Assembly (NCBI RefSeq): GCF_900156125.1
Contig: NZ_FTLX01000008.1
Location: 62,001 to 126,000 of the forward strand
Direction: 5' to 3'
DNA from: Domibacillus enclensis
GTDB taxonomy: Bacteria; Bacillota; Bacilli; Bacillales; Domibacillaceae
Length of the DNA stretch: 64,000 nt
Shown here in pieces: positions 26,585 to 36,149 of this stretch. The notes under the pieces were generated by a model that saw nothing but the letters and a program-made list of their open reading frames with translations, was not told the origin of the DNA and made no database searches. How positions within the stretch are numbered: position 1 is the stretch's first letter; every line of letters begins with the position of its first letter. Both the position numbers and the translations under genes were made by a program.

Positions 26585-27958
26585 CTACTCTCCCTCTTCT
26601 GAAATCGCTGGCAGGATAACGGTAACCGTCGTTCCCAGCCCTTTTTTGCTTTTGATGACCAGTTCTCCCCCGTGACTCTCCACAATTTGTTTCACAATGG
26701 ATAAGCCCAGTCCCGAGCCTCCATCGTTTCTCGTTCTGGCTTTGTTGACCCGGTAAAATTGATTTGTAATTTTAGGGATTTCTTCTTCAGGTATGCCAAC
26801 TCCTGTATCACGCACCGTCCATCTGATCCTTTTTCTTTCTTGCTTTAATTCAATTTGAATAGGGCTGTTTTTTTCGGAATAACGTATGGCATTATCAAGC
26901 AAATTGGTCATCACTTGACTGAGCCTTCCTTCGTCCCCGTTCACAATCGTTTCTTCATCCAGGTCAAGCTGAAAATAAGGATGTTTCAGCCGGAACGTAT
27001 CAACCGTCCGGTGAACAATTTCAGCCAGCGGAATCGGTGTTTTTTCGATCGTCATTTTATCCGCTTCCAGCCGAATTAAATGAAGCAAGTCATTCACGAG
27101 CCGCTCCATTCGGGTGGATTCACGGTGAATGATTTCAAGCTGCCGCTTTTGGTCCCCGATTCCTTTGATCGCCGCTTCACTGTATCCTTTTATATAACTG
27201 AGCGGCGTGCGGAGCTCATGGGAAACGGTTGCAATAAACGTCTTCCGCTGCTCATCTTCTTGCTCAATCGCTTCCGCCATTTCATTAAACGTCCGGGCAA
27301 GCTGGCCGAACTCGTCGTGGGACCCTTCCGGCACACGTGCTTTATAATCGCCTTTTGATAGCCGGACGGCCGCTTTTTTCATACTCTCAAGCGGTTTTAC
27401 TACATACGCTGTCCATTTCATCCCTCCATACAGGAGAAGAACAATCAGGAGCACAGCGGACGCCGCCCAAAACATAATCAAGCTGGAGACAAGTTCATCA
27501 ATGCGTTCAAGCGGAATGTATAAGTACACGATGCCCTTCAGCTGCTCACCGTCCAAAAGCGGATAGATAACGGAAATAATCTGCCGGTCAAACCGATCTG
27601 AATAACCGGTTTCTTCAATCATCTCGTTTTGAAGCAGCAGATCCCGCTCATGAGGTCCGATCAGTGTTTCGTAGTCTGCTTCATACGGTATGCAGGCAGC
27701 CAGCTCTCTCGGGTTATGAACGGCGAACGCTTCAAAGGTTGATTTTTCACTGAACCAGTTGACTCTGTCTATGAAGTCTGCCGTCAAATCGCCGCCTTCA
27801 TAATCAGAGGCAATGCTTTTTGCGGAAGTGGCCAGCTCCGTTTTCACGCTTTCTACGTACAGTTTTTCATAAAGCATGTACGCAAGACCAAAAGCCGCTC
27901 CCACTGCAATGATGACAAACAGAAAAAGCGTCATCCATAGTTTCTTTCCGAATGTCAT
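26585..27958 (-). CDS. Sensor histidine kinase of the four-gene operon
   Basis: Membrane kinase of 457 residues: helix (about 8-30), extracellular sensor of about 130 residues, second helix (about 160-180), HAMP, HisKA with the phospho-acceptor in ATVSHELRTPLSYIKG, and HATPase_c with N-box LLDNAIRYSE, DTGVGIP and GGSGLGLSIVK. The ATG at 27958 overlaps the regulator stop in ATGA; a GTG 12 codons earlier is less likely. The sensor domain has a single Cys (AACIPYE). The signal is unknown. OmpR-class pair with the adjacent regulator. Confidence 0.9.
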   Translation of the reverse strand: MTFGKKLWMTLFLFVIIAVGAAFGLAYMLYEKLYVESVKTELATSAKSIASDYEGGDLTADFIDRVNWFSEKSTFEAFAVHNPRELAACIPYEADYETLIGPHERDLLLQNEMIEETGYSDRFDRQIISVIYPLLDGEQLKGIVYLYIPLERIDELVSSLIMFWAASAVLLIVLLLYGGMKWTAYVVKPLESMKKAAVRLSKGDYKARVPEGSHDEFGQLARTFNEMAEAIEQEDEQRKTFIATVSHELRTPLSYIKGYSEAAIKGIGDQKRQLEIIHRESTRMERLVNDLLHLIRLEADKMTIEKTPIPLAEIVHRTVDTFRLKHPYFQLDLDEETIVNGDEGRLSQVMTNLLDNAIRYSEKNSPIQIELKQERKRIRWTVRDTGVGIPEEEIPKITNQFYRVNKARTRNDGGSGLGLSIVKQIVESHGGELVIKSKKGLGTTVTVILPAISEEGE

Positions 27959-28632
27959 ACGGCGCCATCCACGTACTTGTAGCCAATTCCCCACACGGTT
28001 TCAATCGAGCTGCCTTCATGCTTCAGTTTCATCCGCAACGTTTTTATATGTGTGTCGACGGTTCTTGTTCCACCGCTGTATTCCGTTCCCCACACGGTTT
28101 CGAGCAGCTCTTCCCGAGAAAAAATCCGCCCCCGGTTTTTAGCGAGCAAAACGAGCAGATCAAATTCCTTCATCGTCAGCTGCACAGTCGCGCCGTTTAT
28201 TTTCACCGTTCTTGAATGGACGTCAATCGACATCGTCTGACAGCGAATCGATTCCCTATCCCCATCCGTTTTGCCGAACCGGCGGAGAACTGCTTGAATC
28301 CGTGCCGTCATTTCTCCCGGCGAAAATGGCTTGACGATATAATCGTCTCCTCCAATAGAAAAAGCGCGGACTTTGTCCCACTCCTCTCCTCTGGCTGTTA
28401 AAAAAATAATCGGGATGTCACTGTAGGAACGGATGGACTCACAAACAGCAAATCCGTCACGGTCGGGCATCATGATGTCGAGCAAAATCAAATCCGGCTG
28501 CACTTCCTTCAGCTGCTTCTCCGCTTCGTCACCACTTAATGCCAGACTCACCGTGTATCCTGCATTCTCCATATACATCGCCACTAAATCAAGCATGTCC
28601 TGTTCGTCATCCACAAGTAATAAATGAGGCAT
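27955..28632 (-). CDS. OmpR-family response regulator of the four-gene operon
   Basis: 225 residues: receiver domain with acidic pocket DDE (8-10), phospho-acceptor Asp52 in LLLDIMMPDRDG and the LTARGEEWDK switch region, then a winged-helix DNA-binding domain (about 130-223) with VWGTEYSGGTRTVDTHI. The ATG lies one base after the TAG of the upstream lipoprotein gene and has AAGGTG six bases before it. A direct repeat in the operon promoter is a candidate target, so autoregulation is likely. Confidence 0.92.
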   Translation of the reverse strand: MPHLLLVDDEQDMLDLVAMYMENAGYTVSLALSGDEAEKQLKEVQPDLILLDIMMPDRDGFAVCESIRSYSDIPIIFLTARGEEWDKVRAFSIGGDDYIVKPFSPGEMTARIQAVLRRFGKTDGDRESIRCQTMSIDVHSRTVKINGATVQLTMKEFDLLVLLAKNRGRIFSREELLETVWGTEYSGGTRTVDTHIKTLRMKLKHEGSSIETVWGIGYKYVDGAV

Positions 28633-28633
28633 C

Positions 28634-29578
28634 CTACTCACCTTCTTTCACAAAAATCATAAACGGTCCTTTTCCAATTTCGACTGTTTTTGTTTTCTCA
28701 AGCGTTTCTTCCTTATGAAAAGATAACGTTCCGCTGTCATAACCGGCGGAAATAAGATGATTTCCAAACAGCGCTACGGCAAACGGATTCGCGGGCGCTT
28801 CTGTCTCGGCGATGCGCTTCCGGTCAGGATCGAAGGCATATAGCGTGCTCGACCCATGGCTCGCTGTATACATGTAGCCGTTTTTTTCCGCAAAGGCGAT
28901 CGGCATAACCGGTGCATCCGCCGTTGCCGCGAGCGAGCCGGTTTCGAGTGAATACACATGAATAGTATCACTCGCTTCCGCTCCATACCCATGGCCGCCA
29001 ACCCAGATTTCATTCGACAACTCCTTTACCGCAAGACCTGTTGATGAGGTTGGTATGGCGAATTCCCTTGTCACGTTATGTGTGTGAACATCAATTTCAG
29101 AAAGGACGGTATCCTGATAATTAATCACATACAGGTTTCCCGCGTGCTCAAGCATGGACATCGGATAACGCCCTGTTTTAGTGCTCTTTGTTTCAGTGCC
29201 GCTGCTGTTAAAAAAGTGAACTGCTCCATCTTTTTTCACAGAAAAAGCGATTTCGTTTGTTTCATCTATAAAGGAAGCAGCTGTTATCCCCGACGGAACG
29301 GTCCATTCCCCCGTCTTTTCTCCCGTTTTAATGGAGTACAGCACGGCGTGGTCAAGCTCCGATCCATATAGCAGAATGTTGTCATCAAACAAAACCCCGC
29401 CTGTATACAGCTCATCAAACGACCATTCAGCAAAAATGCTGCCTTGTGGATTGACGAACGTGAGACCCGGTTCCTTGATGGTTAACACAGCTGCAAACTC
29501 ATCCGTTTTGACAGAATCAAAAGAGGGATGACCGCAGCCTGTCAGCAGCATAAACACTGTCACGATGATTTTTTTCAA
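28634..29578 (-). CDS. Beta-propeller lipoprotein, first gene of two-component operon
   Basis: Secreted lipoprotein of 314 residues: TTG start after GGGGAG, lipobox LLTGC (Cys15), and then repeating beta-strand units of about 40-45 residues with YVINYQDTVLSEIDVHTHNV and similar, as in YncE/quinoprotein-type seven-bladed propellers. No enzyme motif is visible; it probably binds a ligand or protein at the cell surface. Cotranscribed with the kinase and regulator, so it may present the signal to the kinase. Confidence 0.75.
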   Translation of the reverse strand: MKKIIVTVFMLLTGCGHPSFDSVKTDEFAAVLTIKEPGLTFVNPQGSIFAEWSFDELYTGGVLFDDNILLYGSELDHAVLYSIKTGEKTGEWTVPSGITAASFIDETNEIAFSVKKDGAVHFFNSSGTETKSTKTGRYPMSMLEHAGNLYVINYQDTVLSEIDVHTHNVTREFAIPTSSTGLAVKELSNEIWVGGHGYGAEASDTIHVYSLETGSLAATADAPVMPIAFAEKNGYMYTASHGSSTLYAFDPDRKRIAETEAPANPFAVALFGNHLISAGYDSGTLSFHKEETLEKTKTVEIGKGPFMIFVKEGE

Positions 29579-29606
29579 TCATTTCTCCCCTTCCCATTCC
29601 TTCTTT

Positions 29607-29640
29607 ATTATAAAGAACGGGTGTGAAATAAGTGTGAAAA
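29607..29640 (-). promoter_or_regulatory. Promoter and direct repeat of the two-component operon
   Basis: On the minus strand a TATAAT -10 (29607-29612) lacks a good -35. Instead TTTCACAC occurs twice (29632-29639 and 29621-29628), 11 bp apart, over the -35 region. Such helically phased repeats are typical binding sites of OmpR/PhoB-class activators. Confidence 0.65.
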
Positions 29641-29665
29641 CTTTTCAAAAAAGGCTTGCACATTC

Positions 29666-31948
29666 TTAGGCTGCCGCTATCTCCTCAGTCTGTTTTTTAA
29701 ACTGACGGTGAAAATAAAAAGCCGTAACCGTTATATTGATGACAGCAAAGGCGGTCAGTACAGACGCGTTTTGCCACATAAAGGTGTAGTCGCCACTGGA
29801 AATAGCCGCTTTAAAGGCTTTAATCGAATAGGCCATTGGCAGGGCCGCGGTAAGATGCTGCAAGGCTTTCGGAATCAGCTCAAGTGGAAATGTGCCGCCG
29901 CTTGCCGTCAGCTGGCTGATGAGGATCAGTACAGCGATAAAACGGCCGGGATTGCCGAGAATCGTTGCGAGCATTTGAATAAGCGTCATAAAAGCGGCAC
30001 TGGCGATCAAAGCGACGGCGAACAGACGCGGCACACTTTGCACCTCTAGCCCAAGGACGCTTAATAAAAAGAAGGTGGCAGCCGCCGCCTGCACCGCACC
30101 GACGAGCAAGAACACACCGAGTTTTCCTGCAAACCAGGCAAGACCGCTTTTCGGCTTGACGGCTGTTTCTTTTAAAGGGAATACGATCGTCAGCATGATC
30201 GCTCCGACGAACAACCCGAGAGACAGCATATACGGCGCCATGCCGGTACCGTAATTCGGCACCTCATGAAAGGCCTGCTCCGCCACTTCGACAGGCTCGG
30301 CGATCATCTCATACGTGCCGTCATCTCCTTTGACGTCCTTCGCGTCACCTGCCGCTTTTGACAACTCCGTCTGCAGGTCTTTCGTTCCTTTTTCCAGTTC
30401 ACTTGATCCATCAGCCAGTTCGATTGAGCCGCCTGCAAGCTTTCCAGCCCCGTCTGATAATTGCTGGGAGCCGGACGCAAGCTCCGTTAAGCCGGCAGAC
30501 AGGTCATCCGCGCCTTTCGTAAGCGTTCCGGCTCCTGTTGTGGCTTCAGCCGTTTTTTCATTAAGTTGATTTAAGCCCGATACGAGTGTTTCCTCCCCTG
30601 ATTGAAGTTTAGCAGCGCCATCATACAGACTCCCCGCACCCGTTTCAAGTTCATTCAGTCCTGACTTCAGCTGCTCCTGGCCTGCTTGAATGCTTGCAAG
30701 GCCCGCTGAAAGTTCACTCAATTTGTCACCCATCGTGCCGGAAACGGCTTTGTTCAGCTCATTCGCTCCCGCTTCGATTTGGCCGCTTCCTGCTTTTAGC
30801 TCTTCAAATCCTGTCGTGATTCCTGTGTTTAATGCTTGCTGCTGTGAGGCCATTTCCGTTTGCAGCTCTGTCATCTGTTCTTCCGTCATCACCTGTGACA
30901 AAATAGGCATCAGCTGATCCATTTGCGCTGCTTGTGCACTGGTAATTTGTGCTGTAAGCTCTGCTTCAAACTGCTCCATGCCTTTTGTTAGCTCGCTTGT
31001 ACCCTTAGCAATCGCTGCGGTTCCATCCCCCAAAGCCGGAATTTGCTTTTGAAATTCATCCACTCCCGCTTTAGCTGCTGCGGTTCCCTCAATCAGCTTT
31101 GGCATATTGGCATTCGCTGAAGACAGCCCGCCTTGAAGCGCTTCTGCACCCGTTACGAGCTGACCGGTTCCAGCTTGAAGATCTTTGCCCCCGTCCAACA
31201 GCTTTGACTGGCCTTCTTGCAGCTGTCCAAGTCCTTGTGACAAAGCCGCCGCCCCACTCGCTACATCTTTTGATCCAGCACTGGCCTGCTCAATTCCTGA
31301 TGAAAATGAAACCGAGCTGTCCGCTAACGCTTCAAGATTTTTCTTTAACTCAGCCGTTCCATCTTTGATTTTCAAGGCGCCTTCATCCAGCTTTCCTGCC
31401 CCATCTCCCGCTTCTGCGTAGCCGTCGCCCATTTTCCGAATCGTATCAAACATCGTTTCAGCGTATGTTTTTGTCACATCGCGTTGAATCGAAGACCGGA
31501 TTTCCTTTATTGCCGACTGGCCAATTTGCGAAGAAACAAAATTGAAGCTTTCATTCGGTGTATAGATGAGCTCAAGCTTTTGAGGCTGATCGTTCATCAA
31601 GGTGGTCGCATTTTCGGAAAAGTTCTCCGGTATTTCAATCATCATATAATATTCCTGCTGCTTTAATCCATCTAACGCTGCCTGCTTGTCGACGATATGA
31701 AAGTCAAAGTCTTTACTCGTTTCGAGTTCCTTTTGCAATTCATCTCCAATCGCCAGTTTTTCGCCTTCGAATTGGGCGCCTTTATCGCTGTTCACAACAG
31801 CAACCGGCAGTTCATCCAGCTTTCCGTACGGGTCCCAAAATGCCCATAAGAATACACCCGAATAAAGCAGCGGAATCAGCATAATTGCCGCAAGCGAAAT
31901 AAGGAGTATTTTATTTTTAGTAATTTCTTTTAATTCCTGGATAAACAT
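29666..31948 (-). CDS. yhgE: YhgE/Pip-type membrane protein (ABC-2/ESX-like)
   Basis: A 760-residue protein: N-terminal helix (about 15-35), an extracellular Pip segment, a long region (about 180-560) of repeated GAxxLxxG/LxxGxxxL units (YhgE repeats, predicted helical), and a C-terminal block of five or six helices like ABC-2 permeases. Relatives act as phage-infection protein and type VII secretion components (EsaA-like). It follows yhgD as in B. subtilis. A copy of the probable YhgD operator lies 17 bp before its start. GGAGGA precedes the ATG. Confidence 0.88.
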   Translation of the reverse strand: MFIQELKEITKNKILLISLAAIMLIPLLYSGVFLWAFWDPYGKLDELPVAVVNSDKGAQFEGEKLAIGDELQKELETSKDFDFHIVDKQAALDGLKQQEYYMMIEIPENFSENATTLMNDQPQKLELIYTPNESFNFVSSQIGQSAIKEIRSSIQRDVTKTYAETMFDTIRKMGDGYAEAGDGAGKLDEGALKIKDGTAELKKNLEALADSSVSFSSGIEQASAGSKDVASGAAALSQGLGQLQEGQSKLLDGGKDLQAGTGQLVTGAEALQGGLSSANANMPKLIEGTAAAKAGVDEFQKQIPALGDGTAAIAKGTSELTKGMEQFEAELTAQITSAQAAQMDQLMPILSQVMTEEQMTELQTEMASQQQALNTGITTGFEELKAGSGQIEAGANELNKAVSGTMGDKLSELSAGLASIQAGQEQLKSGLNELETGAGSLYDGAAKLQSGEETLVSGLNQLNEKTAEATTGAGTLTKGADDLSAGLTELASGSQQLSDGAGKLAGGSIELADGSSELEKGTKDLQTELSKAAGDAKDVKGDDGTYEMIAEPVEVAEQAFHEVPNYGTGMAPYMLSLGLFVGAIMLTIVFPLKETAVKPKSGLAWFAGKLGVFLLVGAVQAAAATFFLLSVLGLEVQSVPRLFAVALIASAAFMTLIQMLATILGNPGRFIAVLILISQLTASGGTFPLELIPKALQHLTAALPMAYSIKAFKAAISSGDYTFMWQNASVLTAFAVINITVTAFYFHRQFKKQTEEIAAA

Positions 31949-31964
31949 ATCTTTTCCTCCATAT

Positions 31965-31987
31965 TGACTAATTCGTTCATTTGGTCA
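31965..31987. promoter_or_regulatory. Probable YhgD (TetR) operator ahead of yhgE
   Basis: 23-bp imperfect palindrome bounded by TGAC and GTCA, with the same length and 17 of 23 identical bases as the site ahead of yhgD (32600-32622). Confidence 0.7.
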
Positions 31988-32011
31988 TTTTTATTTAAAA
32001 AAGAAAGACCC

Positions 32012-32584
32012 TCACAGGGCCAGTCCCTTAAATATATACAGTTCAAATAACTTTGCAATTTCTTCCTTTGTTAGCGGCCGTCCACGCCGTTCCCAGTCTA
32101 CAACAAGTGTCACGTATAGCCTCAGCATAATAAACGCCGCGATTTCAGGATCTGTTTGCTGAATTTCTTTCCGGTCCATTGCCTGTCTGGCTTGCACTGC
32201 AATGTAGCTGACGATCGCGTCCTCCATCTTCCTCAATGCTTCAGCTACAGCCGGTGTGCCCATTTCTTTTTCTTCTTGAAACAGCTTCACAGCAAGCTGA
32301 TGTTTTGTCCGGAATTCCAGCATTGCAAACAAAGATCGGTGAACATTCTCATAAAAGGACGAATCGGACTGAATCACTTCCTCTGCTGACTCCTTCATTT
32401 CTTGAATGAGTGTCCGCAAAATTTCTTCAAAAAGCTCTTCTTTGTTTTTAAAAAACGTATAAATGGTTCCTTTGCCCACATTGGCGAGCTTCGCCACTTG
32501 ATCCATTGTGGTGGCCTTGTAGCCAAAAAGTGTAAAAGATTTTGTCGCTGCCTCTACCACATCTTTTTTCCGGTCTGTTGACAT
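32012..32584 (-). CDS. yhgD: YhgD, TetR-family repressor
   Basis: 190-residue TetR regulator: N-terminal helix-turn-helix with TMDQVAKLANVGKGTIYTFFKNKEELF, and an all-helical ligand domain. ATG 32584 has AGGAGTG seven bases upstream, so the 13 extra codons of the open frame are dropped. It sits between hemH and yhgE as in B. subtilis (there after hemY). Matching operators before itself and before yhgE indicate that it represses both. The ligand is unknown. Confidence 0.88.
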   Translation of the reverse strand: MSTDRKKDVVEAATKSFTLFGYKATTMDQVAKLANVGKGTIYTFFKNKEELFEEILRTLIQEMKESAEEVIQSDSSFYENVHRSLFAMLEFRTKHQLAVKLFQEEKEMGTPAVAEALRKMEDAIVSYIAVQARQAMDRKEIQQTDPEIAAFIMLRLYVTLVVDWERRGRPLTKEEIAKLFELYIFKGLAL

Positions 32585-32599
32585 TTCATCACTCCTGAA

Positions 32600-32622
32600 T
32601 GACCAAAATAACAATTCGGTCA
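32600..32622. promoter_or_regulatory. Probable YhgD (TetR) operator ahead of yhgD
   Basis: TGACC-N13-GGTCA, 15 bp upstream of the yhgD start, immediately before the ribosome site; same design as the yhgE site. Confidence 0.72.
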
Positions 32623-32671
32623 AATCGTTCTAAAGATGATTCTATGCCCGCTCTTTCGTTTTGTCAATGAA

Positions 32672-32696
32672 AAATCCCGCCAGATTGACGGGATTT
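32672..32696 (-). terminator. Terminator of hemEH
   Basis: Stem AAATCCCG / CGGGATTT with a nine-base loop, followed on the minus strand by T residues, just after the hemH stop. Confidence 0.85.
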
Positions 32697-32700
32697 GGTG

Positions 32701-33645
32701 TTACAGCTTGCCTTCTTGCTTTAAATGCTTTATAACGACGTCACCAAGCGCCTCGATAAATTCAGGGCGCGCATTTGGCATTGACGGGCGGTAGTAGCCC
32801 ACACCGATGTCGTCAGTCACTACTTTACATTCGTAGTCGTTATCAAACAGCACTTCGAGGTGGTCAGCGACAAAACCGGCTGGCACGTACATAAACGCTT
32901 TGTAGCCATTTTGCTCATACAGCTCCCGTGTTAAATCCTGAACATCCGGTCCAATCCACGGCTCCGGTGTATTTCCTGCGCTTTGCCAGCCGACTGCATA
33001 ATTCTCAACACCGGCTGCTCCTGCTACTAAATCAGCTGTTTCTTTTAGCTGCTGCGGATACGGATCGCCCGCCGCAATAATTTTTTCCGGCAAGCTGTGG
33101 GCAGACACGATCAGCATGAAGTGCTGCTTCTCTTCTTCTGTCATCGTCTGAACCGTTGCTTTTATTTGATCTGCCCAATATTGAATGAACTTCGGCTCAT
33201 GGTACCAGCTTTCAATGGATGTAATCGCCGGTCCGTCAATTTTAGCGGATTCCTCTGCCGCGCGTCCGTTGTAGGACTTTACGCTGAACGTGGAGAAATG
33301 CGGTGCCAGAACGATGGAGACAGCTTCTTCAATGCCGTCCTGCTTCATTTGATGAACCGCATCTTCGATAAATGGCTCAATATGCTTTAAGCCAATGTAC
33401 AGCTTAAATTCAATTTCCTGCTGCATTTTGTTTAAAAAGTCAGTCAGGCCCTGCGCCTGCTCTTCGGTAATTTTAGCCAGCGGCGAAATGCCGCCAATCG
33501 CTTCATACCGGCTTCGCAAATCTTCCAGTGCCTCCTCCGACGGCTTGCGGCCACGGCGGATGTGTGTGTAATACCGTTCAATATCTTCTTCCTTGTAAGG
33601 CGTTCCATATGCCATTACAAGCAAACCCATTGTTTTTTTTGACAT
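32701..33645 (-). CDS. hemH: HemH/CpfC, coproporphyrin ferrochelatase
   Basis: Inserts Fe2+ into coproporphyrin III in the Gram-positive heme route; 314 residues (B. subtilis 310). It has the class fold with [23 protein letters not shown] at the N-terminus, the catalytic His in SAHSLPEK, and the metal-site glutamate in [27 protein letters not shown] precedes the ATG. It follows hemE as the last gene before a terminator; hemY, which follows it in B. subtilis, is missing here. Confidence 0.95.
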   Translation of the reverse strand: MSKKTMGLLVMAYGTPYKEEDIERYYTHIRRGRKPSEEALEDLRSRYEAIGGISPLAKITEEQAQGLTDFLNKMQQEIEFKLYIGLKHIEPFIEDAVHQMKQDGIEEAVSIVLAPHFSTFSVKSYNGRAAEESAKIDGPAITSIESWYHEPKFIQYWADQIKATVQTMTEEEKQHFMLIVSAHSLPEKIIAAGDPYPQQLKETADLVAGAAGVENYAVGWQSAGNTPEPWIGPDVQDLTRELYEQNGYKAFMYVPAGFVADHLEVLFDNDYECKVVTDDIGVGYYRPSMPNARPEFIEALGDVVIKHLKQEGKL

Positions 33646-33723
33646 GCTTACCCCACCTCGTTTATTTCACTGCTTCATTTCACATTGTGTCATGAATGAA
33701 GAAACTCTTCAAAACTGAATGTT

Positions 33724-34755
33724 TTATTTGGCTGTATATTCGTGAACAAAGGCTGTCAGCCGCTTGAGCGTATCCGGGTTCACTTCCGGGAACACACCGT
33801 GGCCAAGATTGAAAATATGGCCTGGCGACGCCATTCCCTGATCAAGAATCGCTTTAGTCCGCTCTTCAATCACGTCCCACGGGGCCAGAAGAATCGACGG
33901 ATCAAGATTTCCCTGAAGCGTCTTCGTCAAGCCCAGTTCACGCGCTTCTGAAATTTGCATACGCCAGTCCAGTCCGACAACATCAAGCGGCAGGTCATGC
34001 CAGTCCTTCGCTAAGTGGCTTGCACCGACACCAAACATAATGAGCGGCACATTTTCAGCGCGCAGCTCCGTGAAAATCCGTTCCATGACGGGCTTTATGA
34101 ACACACGGTAGTCGGCCACGTTTAATGCGCCAACCCACGAATCAAATAGTTGAATCGCTTTTGCGCCGGCTTTTACTTGCGCATGGACATATGTAATCGT
34201 CATCTCAGCCAGTTTGTCCATTAAGGTAAACCATGCTTTTGGCTCCGCATACATAAACGCTTTTGTTTTATTGTAGTTTTTCGACGGCCCGCCTTCAATC
34301 ATGTAGCTCGCCAATGTAAACGGCGCGCCGGCAAACCCGATTAACGGAACATTTAATTGCTCTTCTGTTAACAGGCGGATCGTTTCCAGCACGTATGGAA
34401 CATCGCTTTCCGGATCAATTTCCCCGAGCTTCTCAACGTCCTGCACGGAACGGAGCGGATTATCAATAACAGGGCCAATGCCTGACTTGATTTCAACGTC
34501 TACACCGATCGCTGGAAGCGGCGTCATAATGTCCTTATATAAAATAGCCGCATCTACATTGTACTGCTCAACCGGCAGCCGGGTCACATATGCGCAGATT
34601 TCCGGCTGGTGGGTAATGTCGAACAAGGAATACTGCTCCTTCAGCTTCCGGTATTCCGGCTGTGAGCGGCCAGCCTGACGCATAAACCAGACCGGTGTAT
34701 GATCCGTTTTTTCTCCTCGCGCCGCTTTTAAAAATGTATCGTTCAAATGCCTCAT
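33724..34755 (-). CDS. hemE: HemE, uroporphyrinogen decarboxylase
   Basis: Converts uroporphyrinogen III to coproporphyrinogen III; 343 residues. The N-terminal signature [13 protein letters not shown], the second signature [22 protein letters not shown] and C-terminal [16 protein letters not shown] are complete. The start is the only ATG near the expected N-terminus ([16 protein letters not shown]), but the best ribosome site, AAAGGTGG, is twelve bases away, so the first residues are uncertain. First gene of the hemEH operon. Confidence 0.96.
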   Translation of the reverse strand: MRHLNDTFLKAARGEKTDHTPVWFMRQAGRSQPEYRKLKEQYSLFDITHQPEICAYVTRLPVEQYNVDAAILYKDIMTPLPAIGVDVEIKSGIGPVIDNPLRSVQDVEKLGEIDPESDVPYVLETIRLLTEEQLNVPLIGFAGAPFTLASYMIEGGPSKNYNKTKAFMYAEPKAWFTLMDKLAEMTITYVHAQVKAGAKAIQLFDSWVGALNVADYRVFIKPVMERIFTELRAENVPLIMFGVGASHLAKDWHDLPLDVVGLDWRMQISEARELGLTKTLQGNLDPSILLAPWDVIEERTKAILDQGMASPGHIFNLGHGVFPEVNPDTLKRLTAFVHEYTAK

Positions 34756-34926
34756 ATAAATTGAGTGCCACCTTTCAACTTTGACAGTTTAGAATCACTA
34801 TTGATTATTATAGCTTACCGCCCTGCACTTTTCACTAAAAGGATGCGTTGTTCGAAAATTTGCCAAACAGATGTGTTGAAATTGGAAAGTCGGGTACAGA
34901 AATAGATATACTATTAGTTGAGGTGA

Positions 34927-35442
<516 letters not shown>

Positions 35443-35568
35443 ACCAAGAGGCTGAAACATAACAACGAGGGCAGCCAGTGATTCTGAAAAATTCAGTAGC
35501 TGAAAGGCTTGATTCTTCTTTTTTCTGGAAAAGCACACACTGGGGCTCCGGGCTGCCGGCTTCGCTTT

Positions 35569-35636
35569 CCTACTGGGCGAACGCTGAACCAGCCCAAAAA
35601 GCGTGGCTGTTTCACCCTGTCCGCTCGTCCAGTGGG
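35569..35636. repeat. Hairpin repeat element, copy 1
   Basis: An imperfect 15-bp stem (35569-35583 with 35622-35636, two wobble pairs and one mismatch) encloses an inner AGCC/GGCT stem (35591-35608). The right flank GGGAGTCTTCGCC is echoed in reverse orientation in copy 2. The rest of 35443-35868 shows no convincing gene; open frames here run through the repeat. A weak 6-bp stem with a T run (35727-35761) could terminate the hmoB transcript. Confidence 0.6.
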
Positions 35637-35869
35637 AGTCTTCGCCAGCTTCCCTCCGCCCGTTGTCTTTCTAATGAGCCAAGGAGGAGAAAAGTGCTTG
35701 AAAAGGGCTTGTTTTCAGTAGTTAACGAGTAGATGTATAAGCAGAAGCTACTCTCTTTTTTTCATGAAATGGAAGGAAAGAACAGCTTGTTTTTTCCTGT
35801 TCATGACGCTCTTGTTTTGGGTTTTATCAACTGCTTTCCCTCCCCACTAAGGGCGGCTGGCGCAGGACG

Positions 35870-35965
35870 AAGACTCGGGAGGGATCAGCGGGGAAGGTGA
35901 GATCCACTTTTGGAGCGAAGCGACAAAAGTTAGCTCACCGCCCGCCCCTCCGAACGCGAAGTCTT
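35870..35965. repeat. Hairpin repeat element, copy 2 (inverted)
   Basis: Nested arms: AAGACT (35870-35875 with 35960-35965), GGAGGG (35878-35883 with 35946-35951), GGTGAG (35896-35901 with 35934-35939) and ACTTTTG (35906-35912 with 35924-35930). GACGAAGACTC at the left is the reverse complement of the flank of copy 1. The layout resembles a GC-rich intergenic repeat I recall from many Bacillaceae genomes, with a GGTGAG...CTCACCGCCCGCCCC core. Confidence 0.65.
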
Positions 35966-36030
35966 GCAGAAGCCGCTCGAACTGTGTTGGCACAAGCCCG
36001 GTCTCTAAAGGGCTCATCATCTTCAAAATC

Positions 36031-36076
36031 AAAAAAAAGCCGAACGCATGCGGTATTTCGCACGACCGTTCGGCTT
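36031..36076 (-). terminator. Terminator of ecsAB
   Basis: On the minus strand AAGCCGAACG pairs with CGTTCGGCTT (36067-36076 with 36037-36046), with an inner TGCG/CGCA stem, followed by eight T. It is 74 bp after the ecsB stop. Confidence 0.88.
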
Positions 36077-36149
36077 CCCCTTCTATTCAAAACCTTCTGC
36101 CCTAAGCTCATCAATGAAAACCAGCTTATTGACTCATTTGTTTTGACTA

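Noticed and set aside
35478-35732. 84-codon open frame downstream of hmoB
   Set aside because: It lies across hairpin repeat copy 1, has no ribosome site and an unlikely composition.
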